A stretch of DNA of 64,000 nt from Treponema sp. (GCA_024402535.1 JAKSTN010000002.1:62001-126000), one strand, 5' to 3'; numbered from the stretch's first letter, positions 26,958-37,303 are shown. Program-made: numbers and translations. The notes: generated from the sequence alone by a model not told the origin.

Positions 26958-28066
26958 TCAAAAACAACACCTTCTCCGTCTTTTACATCGCAGGTCAGTT
27001 CAGAGCCGATTACTTTTTCAAGGAATTCAGGACTGATTCCAGGAGTGAGGATTTTTTCTGTACGCAGGACTGCAACATCCTTTTCTGAAATCACTTCGCC
27101 TTTTTTCATATCCCGCATAAAATGGATTGAACGGTTTGTTCGCCCGTAATTTGCTTCTTCTGCAGGCGCCAGACGTTTTATGCCGTCACCAAGCACCGCC
27201 TGTATTTTTTCACTTCCGCCTTCTCCTGCATTTTCAGAAAGCTGATTAACTACGTAATCAAAGCCTTCACTTCCGTAACGTTTTAGCGCAGCTTCAGCCT
27301 GATGAACACAATGAACCATAAGGGCAAACTGTTCACCTTCCAGAGCAACAGGATCATCAAGGCCCATTGTTTTTTTGGAAAGTGTAATATGCTTTTCAAT
27401 TATACTACCACCACAGGCCACAGAAAGCACCGGAACCAGAACAGGATCCAGTGAATGATCACTGACCCCCATTTCAATGCCCAGTTCTTTTTTCAGGTTT
27501 GTAATAATGCGAAGATTATATTCTGTTTCAGGAGCGGGATAACTTGTAATGCAGTGAAGAAGAGAAACATCTTCTTTCCCAAGAATTTCTACAGCTTTTC
27601 GGATATCTTCAATTTTAGAAACGCCGCTGGAAAGAATTACAGGTACAGGTTTTTCCCCCTTCTCTTTCTGACCAGAACGGTAAGCGGCCAGAGCCTTCAG
27701 CATAGGATAATGATTAAGTTCCGGAGAAGCGATTTTTACATAATCAGGATTCAGGGAAAGAAGTTCTTCCAATGAACGGAGACCATAAGGCGAACAGCAG
27801 AACTTCATTCCTTTGGAATGAGTATAATCAAGCATTTCTTTATAGAAAGAAACAGGACATTCAAGCTGCTTGAATCTTTCGTAAAGAGGAATCTGTCCTG
27901 TTGGAAGATTTACAAAACCTGTTTTCGGGTGAAGAATTTCATCAGCATAAACCCACTGAAATTTTGCACAGTCAGCCCCGGATTCTTTACATTCATCAAT
28001 CATGAGTTTTGCTTTTTCAGCATCACCTTCGTGACTTGTCCCGATTTCTGCAATAATCAAACTCAT
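26933..28066 (-). CDS. neuB: NeuB-family nonulosonic acid synthase with SAF domain
   Basis: NeuB-type enzymes condense phosphoenolpyruvate with a six-carbon amino sugar to make sialic, legionaminic or pseudaminic acid. The TIM-barrel starts IIAEIGTSHEGD, with KFQWVYADEIL, LSSGVSKIEDI, LLHCITSYP and SDHS segments typical of the family. Residues about 305-377 form a C-terminal SAF (antifreeze-like) domain. At 377 residues it is slightly longer than the best-known members. It is convergent with the operon that encodes a dehydratase and aminotransferase suited to earlier steps. Confidence 0.92.
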   Translation of the reverse strand: MSLIIAEIGTSHEGDAEKAKLMIDECKESGADCAKFQWVYADEILHPKTGFVNLPTGQIPLYERFKQLECPVSFYKEMLDYTHSKGMKFCCSPYGLRSLEELLSLNPDYVKIASPELNHYPMLKALAAYRSGQKEKGEKPVPVILSSGVSKIEDIRKAVEILGKEDVSLLHCITSYPAPETEYNLRIITNLKKELGIEMGVSDHSLDPVLVPVLSVACGGSIIEKHITLSKKTMGLDDPVALEGEQFALMVHCVHQAEAALKRYGSEGFDYVVNQLSENAGEGGSEKIQAVLGDGIKRLAPAEEANYGRTNRSIHFMRDMKKGEVISEKDVAVLRTEKILTPGISPEFLEKVIGSELTCDVKDGEGVVFDYISCSKA

Positions 28067-28437
28067 TCTTCTGTATATCCTTTTCCCACTTTATCAGCCT
28101 GAAATTTATTTGTAAAAATCTGAACACTTTTTAATGGAAGATAACCTTTTTCAAACTTCACCCATTTTTCGTTTGTTGAAGAATAAGAATAACCTTTTAC
28201 CTGAAGCACATCACCTTTTTTACCATGACCTGATTCTTTTCCATCCCATTCCTGAACATCACGAAATGTCACATAAGGTTCTGAAAGAACGGCCCATTCA
28301 ATATCAACAGCCAGTGCAAGTGGTTCACTATTATCAAGTTCTATATTAAGAGATTTATCCCGTTTACATCCGGAAAGAAAAACTGTCAGAATCAAAAGAA
28401 GTGCAGCACAAAATAGATTTTTTCTCATAAAAATCAT
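28063..28437 (-). CDS. small lipoprotein, possible SH3-like domain
   Basis: A 124-residue protein with a lipoprotein signal ending FLSGC. The mature part (EPYVTFRDVQEWDGKE...GDVLQVKGYS...WVKFEKGYLPLKSVQIF) has the short-strand pattern of bacterial SH3 domains, which bind peptidoglycan or proteins. This is a resemblance only. Its stop overlaps the neuB start by four bases. Met codons at 28437 and 28428 are both possible starts. Confidence 0.72.
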   Translation of the reverse strand: MIFMRKNLFCAALLLILTVFLSGCKRDKSLNIELDNSEPLALAVDIEWAVLSEPYVTFRDVQEWDGKESGHGKKGDVLQVKGYSYSSTNEKWVKFEKGYLPLKSVQIFTNKFQADKVGKGYTEE

Positions 28438-28539
28438 TATAACCTATAAATATCACACAGTCACCAACCACATTATTAAAGCTGCCACAACACCTTCACT
28501 TACTTCCTAAATCTGCTAAAAAACGGTAAACTTTTCAAC

Positions 28540-30333
28540 ATGGCAGACGTAAAATCAACTCTTAAAGAAATCGTTGCTAACGCAGTCAACGAAGTTATCA
28601 AAGAAATCAATCCTGAAGCAGAACTTACCAGCGCAGACAAACTGCAGGTAGTTACTCCTCCAAATCCTGAAATGGGTGACCTTGGTGTTCCTCTTTTTGT
28701 TTTTGCAAAGGCACTCCGTATGGCTCCTCCTCAGATTGCTGCAAAAGTTGCAGAAAAAATCACTGACACATCTATCGGACAGTTTGTTGCTGTAGGTCCA
28801 TACATCAACCTGAAACTTGAAAAATCAGGTGCGGCCAAAGACATTCTGGCTAAGATTGCAAAAGACGGTGAAAACTACGGTACTTTTGATGCCAACGGAA
28901 AAGCTCCTCTGGAAGGCCGCCGTGTAATGGTAGAATTTTCTTCACCAAACACAAATAAACCTCTTCACCTGGGCCATCTGCGTAACGATGCTCTGGGTGA
29001 ATCTGTCAGCCGTATCCTTAAGAAAGCCGGTGCTGAAGTTTTCAAAGTAGACCTTATCAACAACCGCGGTGTTCACATCTGTAAATCTATGCTGGCATAT
29101 AAACTTTTCCACGAAGCAAAGGGTGAAACTCCTGAAACTTTGGGAATGAAAGGTGACCACTTTGTAGGTCAGTGCTATGTAGAATTCGACAAATATTCAA
29201 AAGAACATCCTGAAGCCCTGCAGGAAGCAGAAGACATGCTTATCAAATGGGAAGCAGGAGACGCAGAAGTTCGTGCTCTGTGGCAGAAAATGAACGACTG
29301 GACGCTGAACGGCGTAAAAGAAACTTATGCCCGTACAGATATTACTTTCGACAAATATTACCTTGAAAGCGAAACATACCTTAAAGGAAAGGATGAAATT
29401 CTTAAAGGTCTTGAAAAAGGAGTTTTCTTCAAGGCAGAAGACGGTTCTGTTCGCATTGATGTAACAGACGTTGTTGGAAAAGGAAAAGACGAAGACAATC
29501 ACGAAAAAGTTCTCCTCCGTAAGGACGGAACTTCAGTTTACATCACTCAGGACATCGGTACTGCCATAAGCCGCCACGACGACTGGGCATTCAACCAGAT
29601 GGTTTACGTTGTTGCCTCTGAACAGAACTACCACTTCAAGATTCTGTTCCACATCCTGAAAAAACTGGGATTCGACTGGACTGACCGCCTTTACCACCTG
29701 AGCTATGGTCTTGTAAACCTGCCTTCAGGACGCATGAAGAGCCGCGAAGGAACAGTTGTAGACGCTGACGACCTGGTAGATAACCTGCATGCCGCAGCCC
29801 TTGAAGAAATCAAGGCAAAAGGACGCGACGCAGAACTGGATGACGCAGATGATGTAGCTGAAAAAGTTGCCCTTGCTGCCCTGAATTACTACCTTCTGAA
29901 CGTTACTCCAATCAAAGACATGCTCTTCAATCCTGAAGAATCCCTTTCTTTCAACGGAAATACAGGTCCTTACCTTCAGTACATGGGCGCACGTATTTCT
30001 TCAATTCTCAGAAAGGCAGAAGAAAGCGGTGTTAAACCATGCGCTGACAACGTTGACCTTCTTAAAGCCGGTGAAGAATGGGAACTGGTAAAATCGCTTG
30101 GAGACTTCCCTTCTGTAGTACAGCGTGCTGCTGAAAACCTGGATGCTTCAGTTGTTGCAGCTTACCTCTATGACCTGAGTAAGCTCTTCAGCAAGTTCTA
30201 CCAGCAGTGTCCTATTATGAACTGTGAGGATGAAAAACTTAAGGCTGCACGTCTGTATCTTGCAGAATGCACACTTACAGTTATGAAGAATGCCATGAAC
30301 CTCGTTCTGGTTCCATTCCTGGAAAAAATGTAA
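28540..30333 (+). CDS. argS: arginyl-tRNA synthetase
   Basis: Class I aminoacyl-tRNA synthetase charging tRNA-Arg. The HIGH motif reads HLGH (143-146) in SSPNTNKPLHLGHLR. The KMSKS region reads MKSREGT (399-405). The N-terminal Arg-tRNA-synthetase domain (about 1-95) and the C-terminal anticodon-binding DALR domain (about 470-597) are present. The length of 597 is ordinary. No strong ribosome-binding site precedes the ATG. An intrinsic terminator follows, so it is probably monocistronic. Confidence 0.96.
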   Translation: MADVKSTLKEIVANAVNEVIKEINPEAELTSADKLQVVTPPNPEMGDLGVPLFVFAKALRMAPPQIAAKVAEKITDTSIGQFVAVGPYINLKLEKSGAAKDILAKIAKDGENYGTFDANGKAPLEGRRVMVEFSSPNTNKPLHLGHLRNDALGESVSRILKKAGAEVFKVDLINNRGVHICKSMLAYKLFHEAKGETPETLGMKGDHFVGQCYVEFDKYSKEHPEALQEAEDMLIKWEAGDAEVRALWQKMNDWTLNGVKETYARTDITFDKYYLESETYLKGKDEILKGLEKGVFFKAEDGSVRIDVTDVVGKGKDEDNHEKVLLRKDGTSVYITQDIGTAISRHDDWAFNQMVYVVASEQNYHFKILFHILKKLGFDWTDRLYHLSYGLVNLPSGRMKSREGTVVDADDLVDNLHAAALEEIKAKGRDAELDDADDVAEKVALAALNYYLLNVTPIKDMLFNPEESLSFNGNTGPYLQYMGARISSILRKAEESGVKPCADNVDLLKAGEEWELVKSLGDFPSVVQRAAENLDASVVAAYLYDLSKLFSKFYQQCPIMNCEDEKLKAARLYLAECTLTVMKNAMNLVLVPFLEKM

Positions 30334-30342
30334 TGACTTTCA

Positions 30343-30373
30343 AATCCCTCCGCTGTTTTCGGAGGGATTTTTT
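30343..30373 (+). terminator. intrinsic terminator of argS
   Basis: A perfect 10-bp stem aatccctccg (30343-30352) / cggagggatt (30360-30369) with a seven-base loop is followed by a run of T. Confidence 0.9.
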
Positions 30374-30441
30374 ATATGGATTCTCTTCCATACAATTAGA
30401 GATTTCAATATAATTAAAGAACTTAAATATTTGTAAATTAA

Positions 30442-30474
30442 CTGGCTCCCAGGACAATCAGGGGCTGAAAGGAG
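30442..30474 (+). promoter_or_regulatory. possible cis-regulatory leader of glyA
   Basis: Just before glyA, ctgg (30442-30445) can pair with ccag (30449-30452). The ctcc in its loop region (30446-30449) can instead pair with the ribosome-binding site ggag (30471-30474). These structures exclude each other, a layout seen in translational switches. It matches no riboswitch class that I recognise. Confidence 0.3.
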
Positions 30475-30480
30475 AATAAA

Positions 30481-31983
30481 ATGGCTTCACCATTAGAAAA
30501 TTATCTTAATTCCTGCGGCGGAAAACCAACTGCTGCAATGTGTGCTTACGTAGCAAACCTTCAGCAGGTTGCTTCAGTAAACCCTTCAATCGCAGCTGAC
30601 GTTGTAAACGAAATCGAAAACCAGCGCTCACACCTTAAACTCATCGCTTCTGAAAACTACTGTTCACTGGCAGTTCAGGCAGCTATGGGAAACCTTCTTA
30701 CAGACAAATACGCAGAAGGATATCCTGAACACCGCTACTACGGTGGATGTGTAAACGTTGACTCAGTAGAATCTACAGCTGCCCGCGAAGCAGAAAAACT
30801 CTTCGGTGCAGATTACGCATACGTTCAGCCACACTCTGGTGCTGACACAAACCTGGTTGCATACTGGGCAATCCTTTCAGCAAAAGTAGAAACACCAACT
30901 CTTGAAGAACTTGGTGTAAAATCCCTCAATGACCTTACAGAAGAACAGTTCGCAGATCTCCGTAAAAAGTTCGGAAACCAGAAGCTTATGGGACTGGACT
31001 ACTCTTGTGGTGGACACCTGACACACGGATACAAAATGAATGTTTCTGCCCGTATGTTTGAATCTCACCCATACGGAGTTGACGAAAAAACAGGCCTTCT
31101 TGATTACGATGCAATCGAAAAGCAGGCTATGGAAGTAAAACCTCTTATTCTCCTTACAGGCTACTCTGCTTACCCACGTGGAATTAACTTCAAACGTTTC
31201 CGCGACATCGCAGACAAATGTGGAGCAGTTCTCATGGTAGATATGTCTCATTTTGCAGGTCTTGTTGCAGGTAAAGTATTCACAGATGATGAAGATCCAG
31301 TTAAATGGGCTGACATTGTTACAACAACAACACACAAAACACTCCGCGGACCTCGTGGTGCTATGATTCTCTGTAAAAAAGAATTTGCAGACTACGTAAA
31401 CAAAGGTTGTCCAATGGTACTTGGTGGACCACTTCCACACGTTATGGCTGCAAAAGCTCTTGCTTTCAAAGAAGCAAACACAAAAGAATACCAGGATTAC
31501 GCACACCAGGTTGTTAAAAACGCTCAGGCTCTGGCAAAGAACCTGGCTGCAAAAAATGTTCCACTCCAGACAAACGGAACAGACAACCACCTTATGCTGG
31601 CAAACGTTTACGAAGCATACGGTCTTACAGGAAAACAGGCAGAAGCTGCTCTCTTCCAGGCCGGTGTAACAGTAAATGCAAACGCTCTTCCTTACGACAA
31701 AATGGGTGCATGGTGGACTAGTGGTCTCCGTCTTGGAACACCTGCCCTTACAACACTTGGTATGAAAGAAAGCGACATGACAGAAGTTGCCGAAATCATC
31801 GATATGGTTCTTAAAGGATCAAAACCAGGCCTTACAAAAGAAGGAAAACCTGCAAAAGGAAAAGTTGACGTAGATCCTGCAGTTCGCGAAGCAGCTGCAA
31901 AACGCGTTGCAACACTTCTTTCTAAGTTTGTTCTTTACCCAGAACTGGATCTGGACTTCCTTAAAAAAGAATTCGTAAAATAA
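30481..31983 (+). CDS. glyA: serine hydroxymethyltransferase
   Basis: GlyA interconverts serine and glycine while charging tetrahydrofolate with a one-carbon unit. The PLP Lys is K286 in TTTTHKTLRGPRG, and the substrate region LIASENY...YAEGYPEHRYYGG is conserved. At 500 residues it is about 80 longer than E. coli GlyA. The extra length is an N-terminal extension of about 35 residues and an insertion around residues 139-165 (VETPTLEELGVKSLNDLTEE). A GGAG site six bases before the ATG fixes the start. A terminator follows. Confidence 0.95.
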   Translation: MASPLENYLNSCGGKPTAAMCAYVANLQQVASVNPSIAADVVNEIENQRSHLKLIASENYCSLAVQAAMGNLLTDKYAEGYPEHRYYGGCVNVDSVESTAAREAEKLFGADYAYVQPHSGADTNLVAYWAILSAKVETPTLEELGVKSLNDLTEEQFADLRKKFGNQKLMGLDYSCGGHLTHGYKMNVSARMFESHPYGVDEKTGLLDYDAIEKQAMEVKPLILLTGYSAYPRGINFKRFRDIADKCGAVLMVDMSHFAGLVAGKVFTDDEDPVKWADIVTTTTHKTLRGPRGAMILCKKEFADYVNKGCPMVLGGPLPHVMAAKALAFKEANTKEYQDYAHQVVKNAQALAKNLAAKNVPLQTNGTDNHLMLANVYEAYGLTGKQAEAALFQAGVTVNANALPYDKMGAWWTSGLRLGTPALTTLGMKESDMTEVAEIIDMVLKGSKPGLTKEGKPAKGKVDVDPAVREAAAKRVATLLSKFVLYPELDLDFLKKEFVK

Positions 31984-32013
31984 ATCTTTTCTAACCAAAT
32001 ATAAGAAAAACTC

Positions 32014-32045
32014 AAAAGGCTCCACAACACGGAGCCTTTTTCTTT
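32014..32045 (+). terminator. intrinsic terminator of glyA
   Basis: The 10-bp stem aaaaggctcc (32014-32023) pairs perfectly with ggagcctttt (32031-32040) and runs into a T-rich tail. Confidence 0.9.
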
Positions 32046-32109
32046 GCTTTTTTTCTAAAATCTCCATATAATAAATATTATATAAATTATCTGTTATTCA
32101 GGAGTTTTT

Positions 32110-34203
32110 ATGAAAGTCAGGAGCTTAAGATCAACAATTCTGCTTACCTTTATTGCTGTTAGTTTTATAGGCAGCATTTCTCTTTTCTTTATCGCCGTTA
32201 GATATTCCAGAAGAACCGTACGCTCAATAACAAAAGACGATCTTTTTATTATTTCAGACAGAATCGATGACACCATCGGTGAAGTTATTCAGGAAAAATT
32301 CAATTATATGGAATACATTGGAAACATGAGACTTTTAAAAGATGATAATGTTTCCCTTCAGGAAAAAAATGCCATTGTTGCTCCTATGGCCTCAAATAAA
32401 GAAAAAGATTTAATCAGTATCAGTTTTATTGATAAAGACGGAAACGCCTATATCGGTCAAAATACAGTAGCAAACTTTTCTAAAGCTCCTATTCTTCAGA
32501 TGGCACAGAAAGAAAAGAAAACTGTTTTATTCGGACCGACAAAAGATTCAGTAACAAACCAGCTTTCAATAAATATCTGTTCCCCAGTTTTCAAGGAAGA
32601 TAAAAATGTTGCAGGTTATCTTTTAGCCCGTCTGGACTGTAAATTTCTTTGTGAAATTTCTTCCCGCATCAGAATCGGACAGACCGGTTATGCCATTTTC
32701 ATAGACAGAAATTCAGGAAACACCATCGGGGCTCCTGACCAGAATGACGTTATAAATGCTCAGAATCTTTTAAAAGTTTCTCAGGATGGAAAACTTGCAG
32801 ACCTGGAAGAACACATGACAAAGGTTCAGAACGGGGAACATGACTGGGGATATTTCACTACCCGCGGTGTAAAAAGATTCATTGTTTACAAACCTATTTC
32901 AAACACGAACTGGTCTGTAGTAATTATGGCAGATGAAACTGAATTCATCGGTAAACTGAAAAGCATGGAAGATCTGATTTTCTCATTCACAGTCCTTATT
33001 CTGATTGTAAGTCTTGCTGCAGCTTATTTCATCACAAGAAATCTCCGTCCTCTTAAACTGATTGGGGACGCCATTTCCGAAATCTCAACCGGTAATGCAG
33101 ACCTTACTCAGCGCCTTAAAATCAAACACGGCAAAAAAGAAATTCTTGAAATTGTTGACGGCTTCAATAACTTCGTTGTAAAGCTCCAGGAAATCATTAC
33201 ATCCATGAAAGGTTCAGAAAGAAGACTTGTCCAGGCAGATGAATCCCTTCAGTGCGGAACCCAGGATACTTCTTCTGCAATTACACAGATTATTGCAAAC
33301 ATCCAGAGTGTTAATACTCAGATAACAAATCAGGCAGACAGTGTTGAAGAAACTGCAGGCGCCGTAAATGAAATTGCTTCAAACATTGAATCCCTTGAAC
33401 ACATGATCCAGAACCAGTCTGCCGGAGTAACTCAGGCATCTACCGCCGTTGAAGAAATGATTGGTAACATCAACTCTGTAAACAAATCAGTTGATATTAT
33501 GTTCAATGCATTTAAAGAACTTCAGGAAAATACAAACATCGGTATCAAAACTCAGTCCGGCGTAAATGAAATCATTAAACAGATTGAAGCCCAGTCAAAA
33601 ATGCTTCAGGATGCAAACACTGCAATTGCAAGCATTGCAAGTCAGACAAACCTTCTTGCCATGAATGCCGCCATTGAAGCAGCCCATGCAGGAGAAGCAG
33701 GAAAAGGATTCTCTGTTGTTGCTGATGAAATCCGTAAACTTTCAGAAACTTCTACTAATCAGTCTAAATCAATTGGTGACGAACTCAAGAAGATTCAGGA
33801 TTCTATTCATTCCGTTGTACAGGCATCTTCTGAAGCTACAAATGTTTTTACATCAGTATCAAACAGTATTCAAAACACAGACGAACTGGTGCGTCATATT
33901 AAAGCCGCAATGGAAGAACAGCAGATTGGATCAAAACAGATTACTGACGCCTTATATGCAATGAATGACAGTACAGTAGAAGTAAAATCTGCTTCAGAAG
34001 AAATGTCAGAAGGAAACAAACTTATTCTGGTTCACATAAACAAACTCCAGGAAGTTACTTCAATGATTAAGAACAGTATTTCTGAAATGTCCTACGGCGC
34101 CCAGAAAATCAATGAAACAGGTACTGCCCTTTCAGGCGTTTCAAAAGAAGTTACTGATTCCATTGAATCAATAAAAGGAGAAATTGATCTGTTCAAAGTA
34201 TAA
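32110..34203 (+). CDS. methyl-accepting chemotaxis protein with Cache-type sensor
   Basis: A 697-residue transmembrane chemoreceptor. Seen in order: TM1 (about 10-30), a periplasmic Cache-like ligand domain (about 40-280, with [20 protein letters not shown] and [11 protein letters not shown]), TM2 (about 292-312), HAMP (about 315-370) and a long cytoplasmic signalling coiled coil. The conserved hairpin tip reads [22 protein letters not shown], and [11 protein letters not shown] follows. It signals to CheA/CheW to steer motility. The ligand cannot be predicted; Cache domains often bind amino acids or organic acids. No C-terminal CheR-docking pentapeptide is present. A GGAG site precedes the ATG. 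Confidence 0.92.
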   Translation: MKVRSLRSTILLTFIAVSFIGSISLFFIAVRYSRRTVRSITKDDLFIISDRIDDTIGEVIQEKFNYMEYIGNMRLLKDDNVSLQEKNAIVAPMASNKEKDLISISFIDKDGNAYIGQNTVANFSKAPILQMAQKEKKTVLFGPTKDSVTNQLSINICSPVFKEDKNVAGYLLARLDCKFLCEISSRIRIGQTGYAIFIDRNSGNTIGAPDQNDVINAQNLLKVSQDGKLADLEEHMTKVQNGEHDWGYFTTRGVKRFIVYKPISNTNWSVVIMADETEFIGKLKSMEDLIFSFTVLILIVSLAAAYFITRNLRPLKLIGDAISEISTGNADLTQRLKIKHGKKEILEIVDGFNNFVVKLQEIITSMKGSERRLVQADESLQCGTQDTSSAITQIIANIQSVNTQITNQADSVEETAGAVNEIASNIESLEHMIQNQSAGVTQASTAVEEMIGNINSVNKSVDIMFNAFKELQENTNIGIKTQSGVNEIIKQIEAQSKMLQDANTAIASIASQTNLLAMNAAIEAAHAGEAGKGFSVVADEIRKLSETSTNQSKSIGDELKKIQDSIHSVVQASSEATNVFTSVSNSIQNTDELVRHIKAAMEEQQIGSKQITDALYAMNDSTVEVKSASEEMSEGNKLILVHINKLQEVTSMIKNSISEMSYGAQKINETGTALSGVSKEVTDSIESIKGEIDLFKV

Positions 34204-34232
34204 AACAAGTTTTTTTATGTTATAATTACTGC

Positions 34233-37232
34233 ATGAAAAAAATATTTGCAGTTTTTATGACATTGTGCAGCCTTTCACTTTTTGCACAGAACTTTCCTAC
34301 AGATTACGTCAGCCGTATATGGACTGCCGCCGACGGGCTTCCAGGAAATACAGTAACTGATATTATTCAGAATCAGGGCAGCTATATTTTTCTTGGAACC
34401 TACGACGGCCTCGTTCGCTTCGACGGCTTTAAGTTTTCTATTCTCAATAAAAATACTGTTGAAAATTTTAAATGTGTTTCAGCCCGTGTAGTTTTCGAAG
34501 ATTCCAAAGGAATCATGTGGATTGGTTCAAATGACGAAGGCGTAGCAAAAATCGAAGGCGATACCATTACAATGTATACTGTCGAAAACGGACTTCCGAA
34601 CAATTCAGTCCGTGATATCGTTGAAGACAGGTTTGGAAATATATGGATTGGAACTGCAGCCGGAGTTGTTTTCATCACACCGGATGGAAGATTCGAAACA
34701 CCTAAGGGACTTTCTGACTTCAAAGATGAAGACATATTAGTCGTTAATCTTTACTGCGACACAGCAGGAAGAATCTGGCTTTCGACAGCAAAAAAGGACG
34801 GCATCTATTTTTATGCATCCGGAAAATTTTCCCATTATGACGGATTAAAAGAATTTTCAAATCATTCAATCTCTGCAATTGGACAGGATTCCGGAGGAAA
34901 CCTGATTTTCGGTATATCAAATGGCGGTGCCATTTCAGTAAAAAACGGACAAGTTGAAAATATTTTCAAAGACCCTGTTTTTGAAAGTTCAACTCCAAAC
35001 GAAATATACAAAGACCGCTCCGGGAAACTCTGGTTTGCAACAGACAAAGGAGTCTTTCTTTTCAATGGAAACAGTTTTGCACGCTATTCAAATAAAGAAG
35101 GATTAACTGACAATACAGTAAATCATATTCTTGAAGACCGGGAAGGAAACATCTGGTTTGCAACGGACCATGGTGGCGTTGAAAAAATGAGTATCGGAAA
35201 ATTCCGTACAACTAATCTTTCCAGCGGAGTAAATTCAATATGCGAGGATTTATCCGGAATTATCTGGGTAGGAACTGATAACGGGCTTCTTTGTTTCAAA
35301 GATGGAAATGATATTTCGCAAACCGAAGAAATCTGTACCATGACAGAAGGAGTAAGAATCCGGCATGTTGCAACAGCTTCAAACGGAGACCTTCTTGTAA
35401 GCTGTTATTCGCTTTACGGACAATTAAGAAAAACCGAAAAAGGTATTATAAGCTGGACTAGTGAAGACGGACTCGCAGGAGATAAAATCCGCGTAAGCCT
35501 TGAAGATAATGAAAACAATCTTTGGGTAGGAACTACAACCGGGCTTTCTATTATTTCTCCCAAAGGCGAAATCGAAAATTTCAGCCAGACTCACGATCTT
35601 TCAAATAACTACATTATGTGTCTTTTCCAGGACAAAAATCAGAATATCTGGGTTGGCACTGATGGCGGCGGAATTGATGTTATCAGGAACAGTGAGATTA
35701 CACAAACATATAATACACAGAACGGTCTTTCGGGAAATGTTATCTTTAAAATTTTCCAGGATGATCAGGACTATATCTGGATATGTACGGGAACCGGTAT
35801 TTCACGTTTCGACGGAACTTCTTTTGTAAACTTCAACGCTGCAACAGGTCTTGGCACAGATTCAGCCTTCCAGATTCTTGTGGATTATACCGGAACAGCA
35901 TGGATGACAAGCAATCGCGGAATTTCATCAATTCCTTTTGAAGATTTCAACAGATATTTCAAAAGTGAAATTAAAATGATAGATCCTCGTTTCTATACCA
36001 AAAACGATGGTCTTAAAACAGGTGGTGTTACATCCACTTCCCTCTCTATGCGGGATTCACTTGGACGATTATATTTTACACTCATAGACGGATTTGCCAT
36101 TTACGATCCAATAAAAACAACATCAAACGAAATTGTTCCTTCGGTTCATATCGAAAGCATCGTCGTTGATAATAAAGCAATCAGTATTTCCGAAGGACAA
36201 TCACTTGTTTTTGCGCCTGGTGTAAAACGAATTGATTTAAATTATACCGGCTTAAGCTTTGTTTCATCTGAACTTGTTCGTTTCAAACATAAACTTGATG
36301 GCTTTGATAAAAACTGGTCAGACCTTTCCTCGCACAGAAATGTTTCATTTACAAACCTTAAACCAGGAACCTATACTTTCAACGTTACTGCAGCAAACAG
36401 TGACGGATTATGGAATGAAATACCAGCATCCATTACATTCAAAATCAAACCTTTCTTTTATCAGGTAATCTGGTTCTGGATTTTTATGGGACTCCTTGTT
36501 CTGGCTCTTATTATCTCCATCGTAAAAATCCGTGAACACAGACTTACAGTGAAACAGCTTCAGCTTGAAACCATGATTCAGATGAAAACTGTTGATCTTG
36601 AAATAGAAAAAGATAATTCCGACAGGCTTCTTAAAAACATTCTTCCGGATTCCATTGCTGAACGACTCAAAGAAAATCAATTCGGCGACCAGACTATAGC
36701 CGACAAATTTGACGATGTTACAGTTCTCTTTGCAGACATAGTCGGTTTTACAAAAACAACATCAAATCATTCTGCTGATGAAATTGTTGCTGCACTTAAT
36801 AATCTTTTTACGAGATTTGACCTTAGGGCAAAAAAAATGGGCATTGAAAAAATCAAAACTATTGGCGATGCCTATATGGCTGTTTGCGGACTTCCAAATC
36901 CTGTTAATGATCATGCTCAGATTATGGTAAAATTTGCTCGCGGAATGTATAAAGACCTTGAAGAATACAATAAAACGGCAGAAATTCCATTTCAAATCAG
37001 AATCGGTATAAACTGCGGCCCTGTAGTTGCCGGTGTAATAGGAAAGACAAAGTTCATTTATGACCTTTGGGGCGATACAGTAAATGTGGCCAGCCGCATG
37101 GAAAGCATCTGTACACCAGGCCATATAATGGTTACCGAAGAAGTAAAATCAAGGTTAAAGCAGATTACTATAGATAATGAAACAGAATATGATGTTAAAG
37201 GTAAAGGAATAATGAAGGCTATCAGCCTGTAA
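34233..37232 (+). CDS. periplasmic propeller sensor fused to class III adenylate cyclase
   Basis: A 999-residue membrane protein. A signal peptide (1-18) is followed by about a dozen Reg_prop beta-propeller repeats (recurring NIWIGT / GNIWFAT, about 25-620), a Y_Y_Y immunoglobulin-like domain (about 675-740), one TM (about 744-764), a linking helix (770-804) and a class III nucleotide cyclase domain (about 815-990). All catalytic positions are there: metal Asp835 and Asp879, base-recognising Lys875 and Asp944 (pattern for ATP, not GTP), Asn951 and Arg955. It should make cAMP in the cytoplasm in response to a periplasmic signal, probably a carbohydrate by analogy with propeller-histidine kinase hybrids. 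It is 29 bases after the chemoreceptor gene. Confidence 0.92.
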   Translation: MKKIFAVFMTLCSLSLFAQNFPTDYVSRIWTAADGLPGNTVTDIIQNQGSYIFLGTYDGLVRFDGFKFSILNKNTVENFKCVSARVVFEDSKGIMWIGSNDEGVAKIEGDTITMYTVENGLPNNSVRDIVEDRFGNIWIGTAAGVVFITPDGRFETPKGLSDFKDEDILVVNLYCDTAGRIWLSTAKKDGIYFYASGKFSHYDGLKEFSNHSISAIGQDSGGNLIFGISNGGAISVKNGQVENIFKDPVFESSTPNEIYKDRSGKLWFATDKGVFLFNGNSFARYSNKEGLTDNTVNHILEDREGNIWFATDHGGVEKMSIGKFRTTNLSSGVNSICEDLSGIIWVGTDNGLLCFKDGNDISQTEEICTMTEGVRIRHVATASNGDLLVSCYSLYGQLRKTEKGIISWTSEDGLAGDKIRVSLEDNENNLWVGTTTGLSIISPKGEIENFSQTHDLSNNYIMCLFQDKNQNIWVGTDGGGIDVIRNSEITQTYNTQNGLSGNVIFKIFQDDQDYIWICTGTGISRFDGTSFVNFNAATGLGTDSAFQILVDYTGTAWMTSNRGISSIPFEDFNRYFKSEIKMIDPRFYTKNDGLKTGGVTSTSLSMRDSLGRLYFTLIDGFAIYDPIKTTSNEIVPSVHIESIVVDNKAISISEGQSLVFAPGVKRIDLNYTGLSFVSSELVRFKHKLDGFDKNWSDLSSHRNVSFTNLKPGTYTFNVTAANSDGLWNEIPASITFKIKPFFYQVIWFWIFMGLLVLALIISIVKIREHRLTVKQLQLETMIQMKTVDLEIEKDNSDRLLKNILPDSIAERLKENQFGDQTIADKFDDVTVLFADIVGFTKTTSNHSADEIVAALNNLFTRFDLRAKKMGIEKIKTIGDAYMAVCGLPNPVNDHAQIMVKFARGMYKDLEEYNKTAEIPFQIRIGINCGPVVAGVIGKTKFIYDLWGDTVNVASRMESICTPGHIMVTEEVKSRLKQITIDNETEYDVKGKGIMKAISL

Positions 37233-37260
37233 AAACGACTTCTTCAAGAAAACTTAAGTT

Positions 37261-37277
37261 CTTTAATATTATTAAAG
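37261..37277. other. AT-rich hairpin after the cyclase gene
   Basis: Ctttaat / attaaag pair around an ATT loop about 30 bases past the cyclase stop. The following bases are only weakly T-rich, so terminator function is uncertain. Confidence 0.35.
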
Positions 37278-37303
37278 TTATTTATTTAAATTCTATTTTT
37301 CGC

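Noticed and set aside
30877-31590. Cys/Phe-rich minus-strand ORF of 237 codons inside glyA
   Set aside because: It is antisense to the conserved glyA coding region, with implausible composition and no start signals.
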